NCBI GenBank assembly: GCA_024114885.1
Contig: CP099424.1
Span: 2,604,001-2,668,000, forward strand
DNA length: 64,000 bases
Direction of reading: 5' to 3'
Origin: Septoria linicola
Taxonomy: Eukaryota; Ascomycota; Dothideomycetes; Mycosphaerellales; Mycosphaerellaceae
Within the stretch, counting starts at the first letter, position 1. Each line of letters starts with the position of its first letter. This document shows positions 50,783 through 62,809 of this stretch, piece after piece. Under the pieces are notes generated by a model that saw only the letters and a program-made list of their open reading frames with translations, was not told where the DNA came from and made no database searches. A program made the translations under genes and the position numbers.

Positions 50783-52101
50783 TAGTACTAGAGCTTAAGT
50801 CTACGTCTTAGCGCGATACGCGACTCTTAACGCGTTCTCTATAGTAACTTCTATTAACTATTGCACTATACTACAACGTCCTACTCTTGTACAAATTGAT
50901 CTAAATCGTGCTCCTAATTACTAGCTTTTAGATAAGTTCAAAGGTATAATCGTTAGACGTCGTCGTATAGGCGATATAACGACTTAAATCGCGACTAAGG
51001 AACGCGTTCCTAAATCGACTATTAAATTAGTCCTTTAACGGTATAAAGCACGCGACATAGTATAGAACAAGCCTCGTAAAGGTCGTCCCCTTAGTTATAC
51101 TTCTCGAGACGCTCGCCTGATTGTACGCGCTATAAGGAAGAACCCTAAGTAGATATATTAGAATATTAGAGACGATACTAGTACTAATTTTAGTACCGAC
51201 GTCTTAAGAACGATCCTTTACAACTATAGGCTTTAAAACTAGCGGTATAAACGTCGTCCGTATCTTATAGAGGCTTATACTCGCTAACGACTATAGTAGG
51301 CCTACTTATATCGCTCTATAAACTAGTTAGATTAGCTGTTTAGCGACGAGTGTTCTATTAAGAAGGGGACTAGCAAGCAACGCCTCTAGGCCTTTAGTTA
51401 TCTATACGAGAAATAGACAAGAGCACAGATTAAAGAGTACCCTAAGGGCAAGTAGGCCTCTATTATAGTCTAGTGCTTAATTAGTAAGCGTGCGAACAAT
51501 ATAGAGCTCATTATTATAGAACGAGATCTAGATATACTAAGAGGAGGATATATAGTAAGATCTTATACTTAGGCACTCGAAGAGGGCCTATTTCTATACT
51601 ATGATAGCTAGGTATTCTAGTAAGACAACGCCTCTATCTATATAGCTTATTATATACGCTAGTTCCTTAAGGATTAGTTAATAATTATAATAACGTAGCC
51701 TACGTGTAGCCCTAATATAAACCCGATAGAGTATATCTAGTTCTACCTTAAATAGAAGGTCTACGAGCTACGTCCTAACCTAGACGCGATAGATAATAAA
51801 GTAAGACAGCTAGAGATTATATAGGAAGTACTACCGAGAGCCTAGAGAGTAATAGACCGTAGAATCATCGATAATATAGTAGATAGTATACTAAGACGAG
51901 TTAAGGCTTTGATCGTAGTAGGTAGATAGTATACTAAGTATTAACATTATCTAAATAGATAGAATCTAAGCCCTTATAATATACTTTTATATAAGACAAT
52001 CAGAGCGTTAAAAGAGCGACTACTCGCTACGTAATAGTTGTTTGAAGTTAGCTACTTAATTACAAAGTATCGCTAAGACGTAGACTTCCGTAGCGATACT
52101 A
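50783..52101 (+). mobile_element. Tc1/mariner DNA transposon, DD34E
   Basis: 1,319 bp inside ORF1 copy 1. TA flanks it at 50781-50782 and 52102-52103. Modules 2 and 3 have the uninterrupted gttttatagtatatcc, so the boundaries are certain. Inverted ends share aagtctacgtcttagcg, with tagta at both tips. CpA/TpG survive far better than in the host, so it is a recent arrival. Confidence 0.93.
50925..51945 (+). pseudogene. Tc1/mariner transposase relic
   Basis: Plus-strand frame from the helix-turn-helix region (about 50925-51120, with K-P-R-K-G-R-P near 51063-51083) to near 51945. The catalytic triad is in one frame: Asp in S-D-E-C-S at 51345-51347, Asp in D-N-A at 51624-51626, Glu in N-P-I-E at 51729-51731. 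The last two are separated by 34 residues, the DD34E spacing of Tc1 enzymes. All three catalytic residues are intact. Around ten TAA/TAG stops at former Gln/Trp codons and the missing start make it non-functional. No frameshift was noticed in the catalytic part. The enzyme would bind the inverted ends and move the element between TA sites. Confidence 0.9.
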
Positions 52102-52103
52102 TA

Positions 52104-52345
52104 GTATATCCTTATAGCTAAATAGAATAAGATCTTCTCTAAAGTATATATGTCTCTATAAAGAGTAGACCCTAGCTACTAAAGCTAATATCGCTTTCGA
52201 TATCGATAGTTTCTTAGGATTTACGTTATATCTTAGTTTTATACGCTAGAGTATTCGCTACTAGCCTATACCGCTTTTAAAGTAGAATATTAGTATAGAC
52301 CTTTATATCTATACTAATTATTATACTAAGGATTAAGAAGCGGAA
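52104..52345 (+). pseudogene. Module gene ORF1, copy 1 (continuation after the Tc1 element, truncated)
   Basis: The reading of ORF1 resumes and matches module 2 at 54711-54952 (A-N-I-A-F-D-I-D-S-F-L-G-F). It stops abruptly after gaagcggaa, where satellite array 2 starts; module 2 continues here for another 4.9 kb. The copy therefore lost, or was separated from, its 3' part. Confidence 0.75.
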
Positions 52346-53138
52346 TCTAGAGGATATCTTTAGGTTTAGGCTTAGACATTCCTAGGTACTTCTTATTAAG
52401 AAATATATATCTCTATACTCTATATATATAGAGCTCTTAAACGTACTCTTCTATTTGTCTCTACGACGTAGTATTATTATATAACTACGTCGCGTAGTCG
52501 GTAGCTTTTAGCGTCGTAATTAGGTCTAAGTATAATAAAGGGTCGATTACGCTCTAGAACAATATAGTAACGTCGTATACCGGATACTTCTTATTAAGAA
52601 ATACATATCTCTATACTCTACGTATATAGAGCTCTTAAACGTACTCTTCTATTTGTCTCTACGACGTAGTATTGTTATATAACTACGTCGCGTAGTCGGT
52701 AGCTTTTAGCGTCGTAATTAGGTCTAAGTATAATAAAGGGTCGATTACGCTCTAGAACAATATAGTAACGTCGTATACCGGATACTTCTTATTAAGAAAT
52801 ACATATCTCTATACTCTACGTATATAGAGCTCTTAAACGTACTCTTCTATTTATCTCTACGACGTAGTATTGTTATATAACTACGTCGCGTAGTCGGTAG
52901 CTTTTAGCGTCGTAATTAGGTCTAAGTATAATAAAGGGTCGATTACGCTCTAGAATAATATAGTAACGTCGTATACTAGATACTTCTTATTAAGAAATAT
53001 ATATCTCTATACTCTACGTATATAGAGCTCTTAAACGTACTCTTCTATTTGTCTCTACGACGTAGTATTATTATATAACTACGTCGCGTAGTCGGTAGCT
53101 TTTAGCGTCGTAATCGGGTCTAAGTATAATAAAGGGTC
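52346..53138 (+). repeat. 198-bp satellite, array 2 (four units)
   Basis: Units start at 52384, 52582, 52780 and 52978, exactly 198 apart. The leader tctagaggatatcttt equals that of the other arrays. The array ends in aaagggtc followed by tagg and the 18-bp repeats. Confidence 0.93.
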
Positions 53139-53215
53139 TAGGTATAATAAAGGGCCTAGCTATAACAAATAGCCTAGCTATAATAAAGCGCTTAGCTATA
53201 ATAAAGGAGCTCTAA
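53139..53215 (+). repeat. 18-bp tandem repeat tract, module 2 (about four to five units)
   Basis: Same unit as 49160-49290 with fewer copies. This uninterrupted junction is the empty site for Copia-2. Confidence 0.85.
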
Positions 53216-53689
53216 CTCGTAAGAGCCTTTATTTAGAAGACGATCTCTAGTAGATTAGGAGAAGTAGAATACTTAGCTAGCTAGTAATTAAAACTCCTAC
53301 TAGCTAGTAGAGTATTCTATATTCTTCTTAGCACTATAAGTAGCTACCCTATATACTTTAATTAGCCCCTAATACTATCTATACGCCTCCTATAGTAATA
53401 GTAAAATTCCCTTAAATCTAGCTATATCGCTACCTATATTTTCTTTTAGGAAGTTAAGGTCGTATCCTAACTACTACCTTCGAGATACAATATTATTCTA
53501 ATATACCTCTAAAACGTAGTTATCTATTATCTTCTAACGTCGTAGCCGAAGTAGTATATATACGTCGAGAGCGCGACTAGGAACGATAGCGATAGTTACG
53601 TTTATAGCGTACTATATAGAATAGTACTTTAGCCGTAACTACCTATTAGTAATAATAAGGTAATCTTATTATCTACTATCTTAATATAA
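53216..53689. other. Hairpins and leader of module 2
   Basis: Contains the gagctct-type hairpin, the foldback pair (53266-53273 and 53311-53318) and the conserved leader. No gene seen. Confidence 0.5.
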
Positions 53690-56600
53690 TCGTAGAGTAA
53701 CTAACTCCTACTCTGCTATCTCTCTAACTCTACGTTCTAGATATTCTACTTCCTAACGATCCTAATAACGCGTAGCTTTTAGAAGGCGCCCTTCCTATCG
53801 ACGACTATAATAATCTCTACGACGGTAAAATATCTAATAAATATAGAGTAGATCTTTAGTCTAACTTACTAGAAGTACTAGACCTACCTATAGTAGACTC
53901 TTCTCTAAGAGATATTAAAGAACCCTCGTATAGTCCGATTTCTATATCTAGTAGAGCTAGTAGTATACTACTAACTCGGGACTCTACCGATATATCTTCC
54001 TTCGTAGACTCTCTATAGGTTCGAATAGCCGAGTTCGATAATACTATTATAAGCTCTAGTATCGTAAGCCCTAGCGACTAGTTACTAGAGAGTAGTAAAG
54101 CTATATATTATACCTATTCTATTAGTATACTAGATAGAGAGAATAAACTAGAAGACGAAAATATAAGAGACTACGTCGACGACTAGGACTACGCTAATAA
54201 ACAGAATCGTACCGACGACTATAACCGTACTAACGACTAGAATCGTACTAACGACTAGGACCGCGCCGACGACTAGGACCGCGCTAATAACTAGAATCGC
54301 GCTAACGACTAGGACTAGCCTAATAGCCTAGGTCGCTCTAACGACTAAGATACGACCTATTAACCTAACGACGAAGCTAGAAACTACGATCGGTTAGGTA
54401 GCGATAATAGTAAGAGTAGCGAAGTTAATAACGATAGCGATAGTAGTAACGTATTATAAGACCTATATAAGTATATAGCTAAGAAGCTATATTAGTAGTT
54501 ATAAGGCAGATTTCATAGATATATATCGGACGATTATAAAATAGAGCGCCTTCGACATTTAGAGAAAGTAGGCGATATAGACTATTATTCGCTATTAGAA
54601 GCCTTTAGAAGCGCCCTATTCCCTTCTCTACTTAGAATACTAACGCGAATTATAGCTGACCGCCTTCTACGTTATAACGCGCCTCGATAGGAGGAAATGT
54701 TTTATAGTATATCCTTATAGCTAAATAGAATAAGACCTTCTCCGAAGTATATATACCTCTATAAAAAGTAGACCCTAGCTACTAAAGCTAATATCGCTTT
54801 CGATATCGATAGTTTCTTAGGATTTACGTTATATCTTAGTTTCGTACGCTAGGGTATTCGCTACTAGCCTATACTACTTTTAAAGTAGAATATTAGTATA
54901 GACCTTTATATCCGTACCGATTATTATACCGAGGATTAAGAAGCGGAATAACTACGATCGTAGTTAAATCTACTCTAGGATATTCTCTACTTCTATCTCG
55001 AAAGGATTAAAGGAACGATAGAGATATTAGTTTTTATCCTCTTCCTATATATACCTACTACTACTAGGAAATTCATCTCGCTTACTAAGGAACAATATAC
55101 CTACTAGCTAGATAGGATCTTCTACTCTACTATCTATATATTCTATAATACCTATTATACTTAATATCTTCCTACTACGTATTAATATGCCTATATTAAT
55201 AGTAAGGTATATTAGATCGAGGATCGCTTAGTTAGAGAAGTAGGATATGAAATATAGAGAGCGATTACCTATTATCTATACCTAGAATATTTTAGCGAGG
55301 TATAGAGTAAGATTCTTAAAATTATCGAGAAGGAAGCTAGACTTTACGACTTCTAAGAGCCTTAACTATTCTTTTTAGCTAAAGGGACGAAATTATAATT
55401 TAAGACAAGTCTTATATATCTAACGTTACTCTATACGATAGAGAACTTTAGGACGTATCTAGAGTAGGTTCTCGATTTTAACGTTATCTAACGCGAACGC
55501 CTGTTTATTAATATTAGTAAAGAGATTTATACCTAATCCTACCGATTACTAGCCGATAACCGAGATCCTTACGACGAGCAAGTATATGTCTATATATAGA
55601 AACGATACTATCTTAAGAAGTATCTCGAGTAGATATATAATAGAGAGCCGCCTTAGAGTAGATAGATACTCTACGAGTAGAATCTACTTTATAAGGCCTA
55701 TAATCTTACGAGCCTTACTCTACGACGATCGAAACTCTTTAAAGGCGGACTTATCTACTCTTAGTTCTATAGTTCTATAAAGGAGGTTACTAATTCTTCG
55801 AAACTATATCCTTTCTCTAACGACGGATTAGAGGAACTTATATTCGACCTAGTAATCCTAAAGGCTACTCGGAGCTAGGCTAAAGGCCGCCGCCGAGACG
55901 TATATATAATTAAACAGTTATACCTATATAGTAAGCGCTAAGCTAACGTAGTACTTACGGACTCTCGTAGAAAATTATTTAGACTACGCGAGGAATACCG
56001 TATTAGTTAGTTAATATACTATTCGTTATAAACCTAGCTTGCCGAAGAAGACTACGTAGAACTCGAGCTAATACTTAATAACTACCTATTATATATATAG
56101 CCGATCGGGACCGAAGAGTACTTATATTTCGTATAGTAGAACTTAAACAAGTTTACTACTAGGTTCGAGGTCGTTCGTACTCGCTATAGAATAGGTATTA
56201 TTATATAGGAGTAAATTAAAATAATAGCTATATTCCTCTACTATCTTCGATTCGCGGTTAGAGGAATAGAACTCTACTATAAATTAACTCTCTAGTAGAG
56301 CTACTACGAACGTATAATAGAGACTAGAGATATAAAGAAGTAGATCGGACTTAACTTTAGTAATACTCTACGTAAGTATAAGTACGCTTAGATAGAGCCT
56401 TAGTTCGACTAGATAGAACTATAATTTCATACTAATATTATAGACTATATTCTTTTTAGTAATAGCGTCCTTCGTTATTAATACCTTCGATATAGTAGCG
56501 AAGTTAACGCCTTCTTCGATCTTACGAGGCGTATAGATCTTGCTCGTTAATAGCTTAGCGAACACTCTGAACACTAGCGTGTTCGTAGTTAAATTATCCT

Positions 56601-57200
56601 TTAGCTAGTCTACCTAGTATTCGAGTAGTTTCGTAAGGATATCCTCGAAGTAGTTAAATACGAGATCAAACCTAGAATACGATAAACTACTCTAGAGGGC
56701 GAGCTTAGCTAGTCTATAGAATACTTCGAGGAGATTATAAACGATAAAATCTACCTTATTATAGGAAACCGTAGCGACTTCAAGCTTATATAGTCTCTAG
56801 TTAGCTTTCTATTCGACTTTAATAATAGTATTTATCGTAAGTATTAGGAAGTAAAGCTATATAGAGTTCTATATTAAAGGATATATACTAGTATATCGAT
56901 ACTCGATAATAGTACTACCCTTAGGTATAAGTTCTAGCGACGTTTAAAAGGCTACCTATTAGACTACTACTAGATCTTACCTTATCCTACGTATAAGGTT
57001 TTAACCTAAACTATAAAGTAGGGTTAGCAAATATAGTATTTAGTCGTCCGCTAAGAGATATAGAGTACGCCGACATAGATATAGGGCTAGAAGAACTAGT
57101 AACCTAGTTAGCTCTTATTACGCCTAGAGTTTATAGACTAGTTAAGAGAAGAATAGGAAGGATAGCTACGTCTATACGAGCCTCTAGGTAGAGAAGGGTA
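53690..57200 (+). pseudogene. Module gene ORF1, copy 2 (longest copy), unrecognised family
   Basis: About 3.5 kb of plus-strand reading. Order: acidic Ser/Asp-rich start, hexapeptide minisatellite (54178-54360), the conserved block also seen in copies 1 and 3 (54440-54950), then a long region unique to this copy. That region has well-formed protein character, for example L-F-I-N-I-S-K-E-I near 55500, L-R-R-S-K-L-F near 55725 and D-S-R-R-K-L-F-R-L near 55950. Near 56560 the best frame becomes uncertain. The length and composition suggest a large nuclear protein of a fungus-specific family. I do not recognise it and give no function. A 64-codon ATG frame at 55586-55780 in another phase is a shadow. 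Confidence 0.6.
54178..54360 (+). repeat. 18-bp coding minisatellite, module 2
   Basis: In-frame hexapeptide units. Some units read cgccgacgac and others cgctaacgac, a CG-to-TA doublet change inside otherwise equal units. Confidence 0.85.
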
Positions 57201-57960
57201 TATTAAAACTACTTGTTAAGGAATGCCTTACTAGCTAGTAATCGGAATATAGACTTACTAGACACTTAGTATACACTTCTAGAAGAACGTACTTTTAGAG
57301 AAAGATACTATTATAGGAATGTACTACTAGAGGTACGTACCTTCGGAGGAATATACTACTAGCTAGTAATTAAAGACAACTAGAGCTAGTAAACATTTTA
57401 ATACCTTAGGTACTATAAGCTTATATAATAATACCTAAGGCATCCCTATATACGTACGAGAAGTAGAATTCTAGTTACTTCTAATAAGCTAAGCCTAATC
57501 TAGCTATTACGATCGACGGTTAAGGCTTAATAAAAGCTTATTTCTAATATATAAATCCGGATATAAGACGTATATTCCTCTACTACTACTAAATTTAGTA
57601 GTAATAAAGAGATTTCCTATCTTACTTATAGATTCCTTTACTTTTCTTTACTTACGCGTAATGTCGCTAGTTTATTTGTCGCGTATATATAGGCATATAT
57701 ACTATAAACGTCGCTTTATTTACGCTAGCTACCGACTATATTTAATAATCTATCTTCTCTTCTCTTATTCTTCTTTTTCTTACCTCTAATATCTACCTCT
57801 ACTTCCGCTCCTCTCTCTATTACGTTACTAGCTAGTAATTTATTTCTCTATTTGTTCGCTAGCTATACCCGTACCTCCTCTAAGTATATTACTATCTAGT
57901 AAGTTATTTCCTATTTACTTAGAAGCTACTTAAAGCGAGCCTTAAAGATATATATAATAG
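57201..57960. other. Spacer between the two reading frames of module 2, with palindromes
   Basis: No gene seen. It contains actagctagtaat cores at about 57231 and 57361, a perfect ggtacgtacc palindrome near 57334, and an inverted pair taccttaggta / atacctaagg at about 57400-57445. It could be an intergenic region with terminator and promoter functions. Confidence 0.4.
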
Positions 57961-59790
57961 TACCTTATAAGAGATAAGTTTCCGAGTCGGAACCTAATAC
58001 TCTCTTAAATAAGAGAACTAAGGTCGGCGATACTATAGAGACTCTCGTAGAAGACTTACTCGATACCCTATTACTATTCGCGACCCCGACTACGAAGAAG
58101 GTATAGACTCTATATAAAAAGTAAGGACCGAATACTAAGGTCTTACGTAAGGGACTAGCTACTACTTCGCTCGACAATATCCTAAGCGTAATAGTTTTAT
58201 ACGACGATTTAGCTAAGAGTAGAGTAGAGACGCGAGTAAACGACTTAATAAGTATCCTAGATTCGAATATTCGACCTACTCCTACTATACTAACCTAGGA
58301 TATATTTACGTATAGTATTAAAGCTATATAGATTACGTAGAAAGACGACAACTTAGCTAGATATATAGAGCTTAATAGCCTAGATTAGTTCCTATTAGTA
58401 TAGCGTATAGTTTTTCCTACTCTAAGAGAGTACTATAAGTATTTTATAGTAAGAGTCACCTCTATATTCCTCGATATTACTTTAGTAGAACGTATTACGA
58501 AGTGGAATAAACTACTAGCTAGTAGTCTATATTATCGTATTACTAGCTAGTAGTATATTCTACTAAAGTAACTTATACTCTAATTCTAGTACTAATTTAA
58601 CTATAGAATAATTTTAGATAGGAAGGCTTAGAGAGGCAAATACTAAGTATTCTCTCTCTAAATACCTATATCGATATTATTATAGAATCTAGAAAGAAGA
58701 GAGTCCTATTTAGGACGGATCTAGAGACTACCGACTAGGACTATTTCGATAAGTTACTTCTCGATCCTCGCCTCTCTCTCTCTACTAGAGGCAGCTTCTC
58801 GTACTATATAGTTATTATCGCGCTCCGTACTATATATCTTATAAAGTAGGCTATCGATGCCTACTAAGTAGATAAAGAATTATAGGTAGAGTTATACCTA
58901 CTTCCTATTTTCTATAGTATATCTATACTAGTAGGAGAGCTACTAGCTCTAATTATCTACCCTATAGACGAGTTCTCGTTATATAGCGAGGACATCTTTC
59001 GAGGCTTCTATATTATCTATCTATTTATACGAAAGAAGAGCTATTAGATAGGAGACTAGAGCGCTAATACTAACCTAAAGATTAACTAGCCTAAGGCGAT
59101 TACGCTAGTATACTATATTACCTCTAGTTCGATAGCTACTAACTCTATCGAGTAAGCTTATCGATAAGCTAAAGGTCTTATAATACTAGTAGATATAGTA
59201 TTTATAGAGATTAACGAAATCGCTAAGGATTTCGTACGTACTAAAGGGTAGAACGATATAGGTACTACTATTATAGTATTCGATAGTATTAAGGTCGACG
59301 CTTCTACGATCGCTCTAGACCTAGATAACCTAAGCGACGATACCCGAATCCGTATTATAGATATATTAAGTAAGGACGTCGAGTACTTATATAACGATAT
59401 TAAGTATATAGATCGGCTTAGCTTTAAAACTATTCTCTTAACATCTTTAGTTAATAAGTAGCGACTATTCTAAGAGGTATATACGGAATACTTAGACTCC
59501 GCTATATAAGTAGTCGACAGCTCTAATACTACTATCGATGCCCGAATATTCGCTATCCTCTACGCGACTATAAATACCTACTTAGTAATACTACTAATAT
59601 AGAACGAGTCTGTCGCTATACTTAGGCTAAAGGTTATACTCTTAGAATCTAGAAATATAGACTCTATTACTAGCGAAAACTTCTAGATCGAACTAGATAG
59701 GCTCTTACTTAAGCCCTAGTAACCTACTAGTATCGCCTAGCTAATAAAAATACTCTAATTAGAGATACGCTATACCGTCCTTAGAGATAA
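57961..59790 (+). pseudogene. Module gene ORF2, unrecognised
   Basis: Plus-strand reading from about 57962 with stops at TAA/TAG. Asp/Ser/Leu-rich stretches carry protein-like order, for example T-L-V-E-D-L-L-D-T near 58040, I-Y-P-I-D-E-F-S near 58960 and D-L-D-N-L-S-D-D near 59320. A 95-bp foldback sequence sits in it at 58477-58571. Only module 2 reaches this far, since copy 1 ends earlier and copy 3 leaves the window. It may be the 3' part of the same gene as ORF1 or a separate gene. No family recognised. The minus-strand 70-codon ATG frame at 57965-58177 is treated as a shadow. Confidence 0.45.
58477..58571. repeat. 95-bp foldback element with 16-bp perfect palindrome
   Basis: Arms ttactttagtagaa (58477-58490) and ttctactaaagtaa (58558-58571) are perfect inverted copies. 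Inside lies the palindrome actactagctagtagt (58511-58526) and a second tactagctagta. The core recurs in the module hairpins. Confidence 0.75.
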
Positions 59791-59824
59791 TATCGGTCTT
59801 AGTAAGACTATCTAGGTACTATAT

Positions 59825-62201
59825 TCTAGAGGATGTCTTCGGGTTTAGGCTTAGACATTCCTACGTACTTCTTATCAAGAAATACATATCTCTATACTCT
59901 ATATAAATAGAGCTCTCAAACGCACTCCTCTATTTGTCTCTACGACGTAGTATTGTTATGTAACTACGTCGCGTAGTCGGTAGCTTTTAGCGTCGTAATT
60001 AGGTCCAAGTATAATAAAGAGTCGATTACGCTCTAGAACAATATAGTAACGTCGTATACCGGATACTTCTTATTAAGAGATATATATCTCTATACTCTAC
60101 GTATATAGAGCTCTCAAACGCACTCCTCTATTTGTCTCTACGACGTAGTATTATTATATAACTACGTCGCGTAGTCGGTAGCTTTTAGCGTCGCAATTAG
60201 GTCCAAGTATAACAAAGAGTCGATTACGCTCTAGAACAATATAGTAACGTCGTATACCGGATACTTCTTATTAAGAGATACATATCTCTATACTCTACGT
60301 ATATAGAGCTCTTAAACGTACTCCTCTATTTGTCTCTACGACGTAGTATTGTTATATAACTACGTCGCGTAGTCGGTAGCTTTTAGCGTCGTAATTAGGT
60401 CCAAGTATAACAAAGAGTCGATTACGCTCTAGAACAATGTAGTAACGTCGTATACCAGATACTTCTTATTAAGAAATATATATCTCTATACTCTACGTAT
60501 ATAGAGCTCTCAAACGCACTCCTCTATTTGTCTCTACGACGTAGTATTATTATATAACTACGTCGCGTAGTCGGTAGCTTTTAGCGTCGTAATTAGGTCC
60601 AAGTGTAACAAAGGGTCGATTACGCTCTAGAACAATATAGTAACGTCGTATACCGGATACTTCTTATTAAGAGATACATATCTCTATACTCTACGTATAT
60701 AGAGCTCTTAAACGCACTCCTCTATTTGTCTCTACGACGTAGTATTGTTATATAACTACGTCGCGTAGTCGGTAGCTTTTAGCGTCGTAATTAGGTCTAA
60801 GTGTAACAAAGGGTCGATTACGCTCTAGAATAATATAGCAACGTCGTATACTAGATACTTCTTATTAAGAGATATATATCTCTATACTCTACGTATATAG
60901 AGCTCTTAAACGTACTCCTCTATTTATCTCTACGACGTAGTATTATTGTATAACTACGTCGCGTAGTTAGTAGCTTTTAACGTCGTAATTAGGTCCAAGT
61001 GTAACAAAGGGTCGATTACGCTCTAGAACAATATAGTAACGTCGTATACCGGATACTTCTTATTAAGAAATATATATCTCTATACTCTACGTATATAGAG
61101 CTCTCAAACGCACTCCTCTATTTGTCTCTACGACGTAGTATTGTTATATAACTACGTCGCGTAGTCGGTAGCTTTTAGCGTCGTAATTAGGTCTAAGTAT
61201 AACAAAGGGTCGATTACGCTCTAGAACAATGTAGTAACGTCGTATACCGGATACTTCTTATTAAGAGATATATATCTCTATACTCTACGTATATAGAGCT
61301 CTTAAACGCACTCCTCTATTTGTCTCTACGACGTAGTATTATTATATAACTACGTCGCGTAGTCGGTAGCTTTTAGCGTCGTAATTAGGTCCAAGTATAA
61401 TAAAGGGTCGATTACGCTCTAGAATAATATAGTAACGTCGTATACTAGATACTTCTTATTAAGAAATATATATCTCTATACTCTACGTATATAGAGCTCT
61501 TAAACGCACTCCTCTATTTGTCTCTACGACGTAGTATTGTTATATAACTGCGTCGCGTAGTCGGTAGCTTTTAGCGTCGTAATTAGGTCCAAGTATAACA
61601 AAGGGTCGATTACGCTCTAGAATAATATAGTAACGTCGTATACCGGATACTTCTTATTAAGAGATATATATCTCTATACTCTACGTACATAGAGCTCTTA
61701 AACGTACTCCTCTATTTGTCTCTACGACGTAGTATTGTTATATAACTACGTCGCGTAGTCGGTAGCTTTTAGCGTCGTAATTAGGTCCAAGTATAATAAA
61801 GGGTCGATTACGCTCTAGAACAATATAGTAACGTCGTATACCGGATACTTCTTATTAAGAAATATATATCTCTATACTCTACGTATATAGAGCTCTTAAA
61901 CGCACTCTTCTATTTGTCTCTACGACGTAGTATTGTTATATAACTACGTCGCGTAGTCGGTAGCTTTTAGCGTCGCAATTAGGTCCAAGTATAATAAAGA
62001 GTCGATTACGCTCTAGAACAATATAGTAACGTCGTATACCGGATACTTTTTATTAAGAAATACATATCTCTATACTCTACGTATATAGAGCTCTTAAACG
62101 CACTCTTCTATTTGTCTCTACGACGTAGTACTATTATATAACTACGTCGCGTAGTCGGTAGCTTTTAGCGTCGTAATCGGGTCTAAGTATAATAAAGGGT
62201 C
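59825..62201 (+). repeat. 198-bp satellite, array 3 (twelve units)
   Basis: Units start at 59863 and then every 198 bp to 62041, with no length change. The leader is tctagaggatgtcttcggg. Units differ almost only by transitions (gttata/attata, aacaaag/aataaag, caaacgcac/taaacgtac, ccgg/ctag). Each unit carries two hairpin-forming palindromes. Confidence 0.95.
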
Positions 62202-62325
62202 TAGGTATAATAAAGAGCCCGGCTATAATAAATAGCCTGGCTATAATAAAGCGCTTAGCTATAATAAGGGGGCCGGCTGTAATAAAGGGTCTAGCTATAA
62301 CAAAGGGCCCGGCTATAATAAAAGG
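62202..62325 (+). repeat. 18-bp tandem repeat tract, module 3 (about seven to eight units)
   Basis: Same unit as in modules 1 and 2 but with more G/C kept (agagcccggc, gggggccggc), so it is less mutated. Confidence 0.87.
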
Positions 62326-62809
62326 GCTCTAACTCGTAAGAGCCTTTATTTAGAAGACGACCTCTAGTAGATTAGGAGAAGTAGAATACTCGGCTAGCTA
62401 GTAATTGAAACTCCTACTAGCTAGTAGAGTATTCTACATTCTTCTTAGCACTATAAGTAGCTACCCTATATACTTTAATTAGCCCCTAATACTACCTATA
62501 CGCCTCCTATAGTAATAGTAAAATTCTCTTAAATCTAGCTATATCGCTACCTATATTTTCTTTTAGGAAGTTAAGGTCGTATCCTAACTACCGCCTTCGA
62601 GATACAATATTATTCTAATATGCCTCTAAAACGCGGTCGTCTATTATCTTCTAACGTCGTAGCTAAAGTAGTATATATACGTCGAGAGCGCGACTAGGAA
62701 CGATAGCGATAGTTACGTTTACGGCGTGCTATATAGAATAGCACTTTAGCCGTAACTGCCTATTAGTAATAATAAGGTAATCTTGTTATCTACTATCTTA
62801 ATATAATCG
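62326..62809. other. Hairpins and leader of module 3
   Basis: Contains the gggctct-type hairpin, the foldback pair (62383-62390 and 62428-62435) and the conserved leader. No gene seen. Confidence 0.5.

Noticed and set aside
55586..55780. 64-codon ATG frame on the plus strand
   Set aside because: It lies out of phase inside ORF1 copy 2, whose own frame reads better as protein. It exists only because an ATG survived RIP.
57430..57450. Copia LTR fragment (acctaaggcatcc) in the module spacer
   Set aside because: It matches the Copia LTR over about 13 bases only; flanks do not match. Too short to support a relic.
57965..58177. 70-codon ATG frame on the minus strand
   Set aside because: It opposes the longer plus-strand reading of ORF2, has no recognised motif and no conserved second copy in the window.
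59825..62201. CRISPR-like regular repeats
   Set aside because: The whole 198-bp unit repeats without unique spacers, and the sequence is fungal. It is a satellite.
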